DNA from: Kangiellaceae bacterium
Lineage (GTDB): Bacteria; Pseudomonadota; Gammaproteobacteria; Enterobacterales; Kangiellaceae
Assembly (NCBI GenBank): GCA_030148365.1
Contig: JASBTO010000029.1
Span: forward strand, 1-5,200
Length of the DNA: 5,200 nucleotides
Direction of reading: 5' to 3'
Shown here: positions 1 to 4,159 of the stretch, piece after piece
Numbering within the stretch: the stretch's first letter is position 1
Layout: every line of letters starts with the position of its first letter
The notes under the pieces: generated by a model
The model's database searches: none
What the model was told of the DNA's origin: nothing
What the model saw: only the letters and a program-made list of their open reading frames with translations
Made by a program: the position numbers and the translations under genes

Positions 1-31
1 GCAGGGCGCTGATAATCGGTCTGATTTCCAT
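1..31 (-). CDS. Second ABC transporter permease of the export operon (5' fragment)
   Basis: Only the first ten codons are in the window, reading MEIRPIISAL from ATG at 31-29; the rest lies beyond the left edge. It is called a gene because a full AAGGAG Shine-Dalgarno lies 7 bases before the ATG, the stop of the upstream permease is only 11 bases away, and, from memory, this N-terminus resembles MacB/FtsX-type permeases that follow an ABC ATPase and a first permease in gammaproteobacterial operons. By inference it is the partner of the permease encoded at 43-1356, giving a heterodimeric membrane domain. The family assignment rests on ten residues plus context and cannot be confirmed here. Confidence 0.7.
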   Translation of the reverse strand, partial: MEIRPIISAL

Positions 32-38
32 GTGCCTT

Positions 39-44
39 CTCCTT
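39..44 (-). promoter_or_regulatory. Ribosome-binding site of second permease
   Basis: The minus strand reads AAGGAG, 7 bases before the ATG at 31. It overlaps the TAA stop of the preceding permease gene (45-43), so ribosomes finishing that gene are placed at the next start. This supports the start choice for the truncated gene. Confidence 0.75.
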
Positions 45-1356
45 ACTGGGTCTTGAGGTATTGGGCGGGCGGTAAATTCGATACCCGCCAGCTGGGGTAT
101 AGCCCGGCCAACAGGGCGGCCAACAGGGCAATTAACATGGCGGTGGCTATCATCAGGGAGTCGAGTTGCACCAGATTGTCATAACCGCGATACATGCTTT
201 CGACAGCCCGCAGGCCCAGCCACGCAAAGGCCAGACCGAGGATCCCGCCGAGCACGCCGATCAGGCTGACCTCGATCAGGTTTTGTACGAAGATGTCACG
301 GCGGCTGGCGCCCAGGGCCCGCCTGACGCTGACGTCTGTGGTCTTGCCGAAGAACTTGGCGATCAGCAGCCCGACGGCGTTGATAATGCAGACCAGCAGA
401 AACAGGAACGACAGGCCCACCAGAATGCGGCTGTCCTTGCCGGTGACTTCGTTAAGCTCCAGCCAGTCCATCAGGGGCGTCAGGAAGTTGTTGATCGGAC
501 GCTGGTAACGTCCCTGGGACTTCTGCTCCCGGGCATAGTTGTCCAGAAACGTCTGAAATTGGGCCTGTTCGCTCTTGTCGGCGACTTCCGCCCAGAACAT
601 GATCCAGACGCACTCCGAGGCGATAAATGCCGCCTGATCCGGGATCGGTTGCGGTTGCCAGCAGCTGACGTTGCCATTGATGTTCATTGGCTCGGTCTTG
701 ATCCGGGTATTCAGGGGCAGGAAGGCCATTTCCGGTTCCTGGGTGACCCGGGGAAAGGGGTCGTACCAGGCGTAGGTGGTATCCCAGTCCATAACGCCGG
801 TGACGGTGTAATAGCCGCTGCCCATTTTGATTTTTTCGCCAACGCTGTTTTCACCGCCGAACAACTGCTCGTTCAGCTCCCGGCTCAGCACGATGACCGG
901 CTCGCCTTCGTCCGCGGTCTGGCTCCACCGCTCACCGTACTGGAAGGGCACATTGAACATCGGGAAAAAGTCGCGGTAAGTCGCGCGCAGGGAGACGGAC
1001 ACCGGGGTGGCGTCCCCTGCGGCCGGAATGATTAGGTCGCTGGAGGCAAACATGGCGGCCTTGTGCCGGGTCGGCGTGTCCAGACGCATCAGATTGCTGG
1101 CATCGGTATAGGTCATGTTGTGGGGGATGTCTTCCGGGCCGCGGGACGGCTCCCGGGCGGGGTCGCCGGTATCCAGTTGTACCGCGAGCAAACGCTCACT
1201 TTTCTCCGGGATGGGGTCTTTGGACATCGTGTAGTAGACCGTCAGAGTGGTCATGCTGGCGCCGATCCCGAGCGCCAGCGCCAGCACCATCAAGGTAGAA
1301 ATGACGGGATTGCGAAAGATGCTGAGTTTCGCCAGACGCAAATAATAGGAAAACAT
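43..1356 (-). CDS. MacB/FtsX-type ABC transporter permease
   Basis: A 437-residue inner-membrane permease with the MacB layout. One transmembrane helix near the N-terminus (about 18-42) is followed by a large periplasmic domain of the MacB periplasmic-core type (about 43-310) and three C-terminal FtsX-type helices (about 311-335, 361-383 and 398-421). The cytoplasmic loop after the second helix carries VRRALGASRRDIF (344-356), the conserved segment of this family that contacts the ATPase. Unlike E. coli MacB there is no fused ATPase domain; that is encoded separately just upstream. The ATG at 1356 is preceded by GAGGAG, which doubles as the last two Glu codons of the ATPase gene, leaving 5 bases between the genes. 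It probably works mechanically on a periplasmic substrate handed to the adaptor. The substrate is unknown; peptides, antibiotics or lipids are all possible for this family. Confidence 0.92.
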   Translation of the reverse strand: MFSYYLRLAKLSIFRNPVISTLMVLALALGIGASMTTLTVYYTMSKDPIPEKSERLLAVQLDTGDPAREPSRGPEDIPHNMTYTDASNLMRLDTPTRHKAAMFASSDLIIPAAGDATPVSVSLRATYRDFFPMFNVPFQYGERWSQTADEGEPVIVLSRELNEQLFGGENSVGEKIKMGSGYYTVTGVMDWDTTYAWYDPFPRVTQEPEMAFLPLNTRIKTEPMNINGNVSCWQPQPIPDQAAFIASECVWIMFWAEVADKSEQAQFQTFLDNYAREQKSQGRYQRPINNFLTPLMDWLELNEVTGKDSRILVGLSFLFLLVCIINAVGLLIAKFFGKTTDVSVRRALGASRRDIFVQNLIEVSLIGVLGGILGLAFAWLGLRAVESMYRGYDNLVQLDSLMIATAMLIALLAALLAGLYPSWRVSNLPPAQYLKTQ

Positions 1357-1361
1357 GGCGG

Positions 1362-2093
1362 TTACTCCTCTGCGAGTGTCGGGGTCGCGCCCGACGCCGA
1401 GGGCTGACTGACCCGATGCATCATTTCTTCAAGATCGTGTACCTGACCGTCGAGGATCTGGATGTTGCGACGGGCCCGGATGGCCAGCTCGGGATCATGG
1501 GTCACCATGACGATGGTGGTACCCAGGGAATTGATATTCTCGAGCATGTCCATGACCTGCTGGGCCATCAGGGAGTCGAGGTTACCGGTCGGCTCGTCGG
1601 CGAGCAGGAAGCGGGGCTTGCCGGCAAGCGCCCGGGCAATCGCCACCCGCTGTTGCTGACCGCCGGAAAGCTGGGAGGGCAGGTGTTTCTGGCGGGACGC
1701 CAGACCGACCATCTCCAGGGACTGTTCAATCATCTTCTTGCGCTCGGCGGCCCCGAATCCGCGATAGCGCAGCGGCACATCGACATTGTCGAACACGTTC
1801 AGATCCGGCATCAGATTGAAGCCTTGGAAGATAAAGCCGATTTTTTCGTTGCGCAGTCTCGACCTTTCCTTGTCGCTGACCGCGCTGACGTCCTTGCCGT
1901 CCAACAGATACTGGCCACTGGTAAAGGGTTCCAGCAGGCCGGCGATGTTCAGAAAAGTGGTCTTTCCCGAACCGGAAGGTCCGGTCACGGCGACGAACTC
2001 GCCTTCATCGACCGCCAAATCAAAGTCGCGCAGGGCGTAGGTTTCGACCATTTCCGTTCGATAGACTTTACTGATTTTATTCATTTTCAACAT
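1362..2093 (-). CDS. ABC transporter ATP-binding protein (MacB/LolD-like ATPase)
   Basis: A 243-residue cytoplasmic ATPase that would power the two permeases. All ABC motifs are intact: Walker A GPSGSGKT (38-45), Q-loop glutamine in IFQGFNL (Q90), signature LSGGQQQR (142-149), Walker B FLLADEPT with catalytic Glu (162-169, E167), D-loop NLDS (171-174) and switch His in THD (H199). The ADEPTGNLDS sequence and overall length are typical of the LolD/MacB/FtsE group of 'mechanotransmission' exporters. I chose ATG 2093 because GAGG lies 6 bases upstream. A TTG at 2105 would add four residues (overlapping the adaptor stop), and ATG 2084 has no Shine-Dalgarno. The gene follows the adaptor gene directly and precedes the permease by 5 bases. 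The last ~20 residues (SQPSASGATPTLAEE region) are a low-complexity tail outside the ATPase fold. Confidence 0.95.
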   Translation of the reverse strand: MLKMNKISKVYRTEMVETYALRDFDLAVDEGEFVAVTGPSGSGKTTFLNIAGLLEPFTSGQYLLDGKDVSAVSDKERSRLRNEKIGFIFQGFNLMPDLNVFDNVDVPLRYRGFGAAERKKMIEQSLEMVGLASRQKHLPSQLSGGQQQRVAIARALAGKPRFLLADEPTGNLDSLMAQQVMDMLENINSLGTTIVMVTHDPELAIRARRNIQILDGQVHDLEEMMHRVSQPSASGATPTLAEE

Positions 2094-2099
2094 AGTGTG

Positions 2100-2103
2100 C
2101 CTC
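2100..2103 (-). promoter_or_regulatory. Ribosome-binding site of ABC ATPase, overlapping adaptor stop
   Basis: The minus strand reads GAGG, 6 bases before ATG 2093, and shares bases with the adaptor TGA (2104-2102). It favours the ATG at 2093 over the upstream TTG and the downstream ATG, and suggests translational coupling of adaptor and ATPase. Confidence 0.6.
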
Positions 2104-3379
2104 AATCGGTGATGCGGATGACGTCCGCCTTGTTAAATTCGGAAGTACTGGAAACAATAATCCTGTCGCCTTCGGCAAGTCCCGACAGGACCTCGACGGC
2201 GGAAATGCTGCGGGCACCGAGCTCGACCGGGGTTTTTACCGCCATGTCGTCAGGGGTGATGACCCAGGCATGGCGGCCGCCGCCGGAATCGATGAAAGCG
2301 CCCCGGGCCACGGTGACTACATCGTCCCGCTGCTCGAGGATAATGCGGGTGGTAACCCGCTGGTTCTGCCGCAAGCCGGCGGGCAGATCGTCGTTGAAGC
2401 GGACCCGGGCCGTGACCTGATTGGCGATTACCTGGGGCGAGATGGCGCCCAGGGTGCCGGGATACGTGCGGCCGTTATAGAGGATCTCGACATCCATACC
2501 GGCGGCCAGCTCGTCGGCGTAGGTTTCCGGGATCCCGGCTTCGATCTCGAAGGCGCTGAGATCAATGACCGTCAGCAATGCCTGGTTCTGATTGACCGCG
2601 GCCCGCTCGTCGACGGCAACACTGCCGACGATGCCGGTAATGGGGGAGTGGATAGTCAGTTCGTCAATGCGCCGACGCAAGTTGTCCAGGGTCAATTGCT
2701 GGCGATCCAGTTGCAGCTTCTGGGTCTGCAACTCGAACTCCTGGGATTCCCGTGCCAGCTTGGCGTCGGCAATGGCATGGCGGTAAGCGAGGCGCGCCGT
2801 ATTCCGGTCGTCCCGGGCTTTTTCGAGATCGAGCACGCTGATGGCTTCGACCTGCTTGGCCTTTTCGGCCCGTTTCAGCTCCCGCTCGGCAGCCTGCAGG
2901 GTGACCCGGGCCATATCAATGGTTTTCTGGTTGAGGCTTTCCGTTTGCCGGGTCTGGATCTGTTGGCGCTGCAGATCCGTTGACATACTGTCGTAAGTGG
3001 CCTGCTCCTGATCGAATTCATTCTGGATTTCCGGACTGTAGACCGTCGCCAGCAGGTCGCCTTTGTTCACCGGATCACCGGCCTTGACCCTGAATCTGAC
3101 GATGCCGGTGGCCGGACTGTAAAAAGAGGGCTTGACCGCGGCAACGATGCGCCCCTGGGCATTGATGTCGCGGACAAAACTGCCACGACTGACAACGGCG
3201 GTGCGAATACTGGCGGCGTCAATGGAGCGGTCCGAACTCATCCAGCCCGCCAGGGTGAAGGTCAGCGCCGCCAGTGAGGCGAGAACGGCGACGATCAGGG
3301 CTGCCGCCATCAGGCGGGGCCGGCTACGGCCTGGCCGAGTGTCGACCAGAGTGTCCTGCGCGGAAGTATCTCTTATCAT
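2102..3379 (-). CDS. Membrane-fusion (HlyD/MacA-type) periplasmic adaptor subunit
   Basis: A 425-residue adaptor that should link the inner-membrane ABC permeases to an outer-membrane channel. Residues 1-22 are cytoplasmic and basic toward the end (GRSRPR). Residues 23-46 are one hydrophobic helix without a lipobox, so it is anchored by an uncleaved transmembrane segment. A first lipoyl half follows (about 76-115, with GIVRFRVKAGDPVNKGDLL), then a long alpha-helical hairpin rich in Gln, Arg, Glu and Leu (about 117-240), the second lipoyl half (about 240-275, HSPITGIVGSVAVDE), a beta-barrel domain and a membrane-proximal C-terminal domain with LAEGDRIIV. The long hairpin suggests docking to a TolC-like channel, which is not encoded in the window. 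The start is uncertain: ATG 3379 is used, but neither it nor the in-frame TTG at 3388 has a clear Shine-Dalgarno. It is the first gene of the ABC operon. Confidence 0.92.
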   Translation of the reverse strand: MIRDTSAQDTLVDTRPGRSRPRLMAAALIVAVLASLAALTFTLAGWMSSDRSIDAASIRTAVVSRGSFVRDINAQGRIVAAVKPSFYSPATGIVRFRVKAGDPVNKGDLLATVYSPEIQNEFDQEQATYDSMSTDLQRQQIQTRQTESLNQKTIDMARVTLQAAERELKRAEKAKQVEAISVLDLEKARDDRNTARLAYRHAIADAKLARESQEFELQTQKLQLDRQQLTLDNLRRRIDELTIHSPITGIVGSVAVDERAAVNQNQALLTVIDLSAFEIEAGIPETYADELAAGMDVEILYNGRTYPGTLGAISPQVIANQVTARVRFNDDLPAGLRQNQRVTTRIILEQRDDVVTVARGAFIDSGGGRHAWVITPDDMAVKTPVELGARSISAVEVLSGLAEGDRIIVSSTSEFNKADVIRITD

Positions 3380-3414
3380 GGTTTTCAAAGGCCGATCACG
3401 GCGGCGAGTTAAAG

Positions 3415-3439
3415 AACAATTTGATTATTAGCAATTGTT
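3415..3439. repeat. 25-base inverted repeat, candidate operator
   Basis: AACAATT (3415-3421) and AATTGTT (3433-3439) are perfect 7-base inverted arms with an 11-base AT-rich spacer. The repeat is centred 48 bases upstream of the adaptor ATG and its spacer contains the candidate -10 element of the ABC operon. That placement fits a dimeric repressor or activator site; the regulator is not in the window. The arms are too AT-rich and the loop too long for a convincing RNA hairpin. Confidence 0.45.
3424..3433 (-). promoter_or_regulatory. Candidate extended -10 element for ABC operon
   Basis: On the minus strand the bases read TGCTAATAAT, an extended -10 (TGn) followed by AATAAT, which matches TATAAT at five of six positions. 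There is no good -35 at 17 bases; a TTGGCA lies too close upstream (11-12 bases). It sits about 45-55 bases before the adaptor ATG, in the AT-rich patch and inside the inverted repeat. This is only a pattern match. Confidence 0.3.
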
Positions 3440-3546
3440 ATGCCAAGTTAGAAACCCGCTAGATATCAGCAGCTTGCAGAGTCAACATTGGTCAAAAATT
3501 AGCCGTCGGACAGGCGGCCGGACACTTTCGGGAGCGCAGCGGACAA

Positions 3547-3560
3547 CCGGACGAGTCCGG
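3547..3560. repeat. GC-rich palindrome CCGGACGAGTCCGG
   Basis: The two halves CCGGAC and GTCCGG are perfect reverse complements around GA, so the RNA could fold as a short hairpin with a CGAG tetraloop. No T-run follows on either strand, so it is not an intrinsic terminator. It may be a protein-binding site or a chance result of the local GC richness. Confidence 0.35.
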
Positions 3561-3582
3561 GGGCGGCTCCGGGGCCGATGGC

Positions 3583-3611
3583 TGAACATGATCGACAATC
3601 AGTGCTAGTCT
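3583..3611 (+). promoter_or_regulatory. Weak candidate promoter for mgtC-pepsin unit
   Basis: TGAACA (3583-3588; four of six matches to TTGACA) is 17 bases from TAGTCT (3606-3611; three of six matches to TATAAT), and the -10 is preceded by TGC, an extended -10 feature. Initiation would fall near 3618, leaving a leader of about 80 bases that includes the mini-ORF. The match is poor, so an activator or an alternative sigma factor would be likely if this is the real promoter. Confidence 0.25.
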
Positions 3612-3639
3612 GGTCTAAGGAGAAGCGGAGGGGCGGCCG

Positions 3640-3666
3640 ATGAAGACGGCGTTTTCTGCTTCATAG
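3640..3666 (+). CDS. Possible 8-codon leader peptide upstream of mgtC
   Basis: The frame ATG (3640) to TAG (3664-3666) would encode MKTAFSAS. It is preceded by GGAGGGG (3627-3633) with a 6-base spacer, a stronger ribosome-binding site than that of mgtC itself. Its stop is 34 bases before the mgtC ATG. Salmonella mgtC is known to be controlled by short leader ORFs (mgtM, mgtP), but this peptide shows no run of regulatory codons and no clear alternative RNA structure was found. It may be a chance ORF. Confidence 0.25.
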   Translation: MKTAFSAS

Positions 3667-3686
3667 ACTGACAGAAAGGCAATTTT

Positions 3687-3694
3687 GGAAGGGA
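3687..3694 (+). promoter_or_regulatory. Ribosome-binding site of mgtC-family gene
   Basis: GGAAGGGA ends 6 bases before the ATG at 3701 and supports that start. No other in-frame start with a comparable signal was seen nearby. Confidence 0.55.
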
Positions 3695-3700
3695 CTATCC

Positions 3701-4159
3701 ATGCAGGAATTTGACTGGACACAAACGCTGCACTTTCTCAAATTGATCGGGATCAGCTATGTGCTGGCGTTGCCGGTCGGTTGGGACAGGGACAAGGCCG
3801 CACGGGGCGCCGGTATCCGGACCTTTCCGTTGGTGGCCTGTGCAAGCTGCGCCTATTGTCTGATAGCCGTGTCGCTGAACCAAACGCTTGACGTGGACGT
3901 GTCCCGGATTGTCCAGGGCATAGTCACCGGCATCGGTTTTATCGGCGGTGGCGCCATCATGAAAAGTGACAACCGGGTAGAGGGTACCTCTACGGCGGCA
4001 TCGATTTGGGGGACCGGCGCGCTGGGAACGGCCGTTGCCTTTCAACGCTATGAAATCGCCATTGTCATAGCCCTGATCACCTTCCTGACATTTGTGGGAT
4101 TCAAACAGGTCAAAAAAGAGGAGTCCAAAGAGTATGGCGATGACGCCAAAGAAAAATAA
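3701..4159 (+). CDS. MgtC/SapB-family inner-membrane protein
   Basis: A 152-residue membrane protein with about five hydrophobic segments (near 10-27, 41-59, 69-87, 98-114 and 117-134) and a charged C-terminal tail (KKEESKEYGDDAKEK). The family hallmarks are present: GWDRDKAARGAGIRTFPLVA (27-46), comparable to the usual G-x-x-R-x(n)-AG-x-RT segment; GIVTGIGFIGGGAIMK (73-88); and EGTSTAASIW (94-103). It is the short form, covering only the transmembrane domain; Salmonella MgtC is longer (about 230 residues) with a cytoplasmic C-terminal domain. Characterised MgtC proteins help growth in low magnesium and inside macrophages, and Salmonella MgtC acts on the F1Fo ATP synthase; whether that holds here is unknown. 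Its end overlaps the pepsin-like gene by 26 bases, indicating joint expression. An oddity is the CASCAYC segment (47-53), with three Cys spaced every third residue in the second helix. Confidence 0.9.
   Translation: MQEFDWTQTLHFLKLIGISYVLALPVGWDRDKAARGAGIRTFPLVACASCAYCLIAVSLNQTLDVDVSRIVQGIVTGIGFIGGGAIMKSDNRVEGTSTAASIWGTGALGTAVAFQRYEIAIVIALITFLTFVGFKQVKKEESKEYGDDAKEK
4118..4123 (+). promoter_or_regulatory. Ribosome-binding site of pepsin-like gene, inside mgtC
   Basis: GAGGAG lies within the last codons of mgtC, 10 bases before ATG 4134; a second purine run AAAGAG (4127-4132) is nearer but weaker. It supports initiation at 4134, or at the in-frame ATG 4140 two codons later, by ribosomes still translating mgtC. 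Confidence 0.5.

Larger units (their letters stand above)
3380..3700. other. Divergent intergenic regulatory region
   Basis: This stretch separates the two divergent operons and should contain the promoters of both. Its left part (about 3411-3500) is clearly AT-richer than the surroundings and contains an inverted repeat and a candidate minus-strand promoter. Its middle (about 3500-3580) is very GC-rich, with several copies of CGGAC and one palindrome. Its right part holds a weak plus-strand promoter candidate and a very short open frame ahead of mgtC. I see no RNA gene, terminator with a T-tract, or full-length protein-coding gene in it. Confidence 0.7.

Noticed and set aside
166..1035. Plus-strand open frame opposite the MacB-type permease
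   Set aside because: The product is low in recognisable structure and rich in Gln, Asp, Ala and Gly, as expected for an antisense shadow; the permease on the minus strand has clear helices and family motifs.
2094..2105. TTG at 2105 as the ATPase start
   Set aside because: It lacks a spaced Shine-Dalgarno and would only add four residues; ATG 2093 has GAGG at 6 bases.
1416..2420. Plus-strand open frame spanning the complement of the ATPase and adaptor genes
   Set aside because: It runs across a gene boundary of two well-supported minus-strand genes and resembles no family.
2270..2983. Plus-strand open frame opposite the adaptor gene
   Set aside because: It is the complement of the adaptor coiled coil and beta-barrel region, with no motif of its own and no convincing ribosome-binding site.
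3547..3560. GC-rich palindrome as an intrinsic terminator
   Set aside because: No T-run follows on either strand, and it lies between two divergent starts where no transcript is expected to end.
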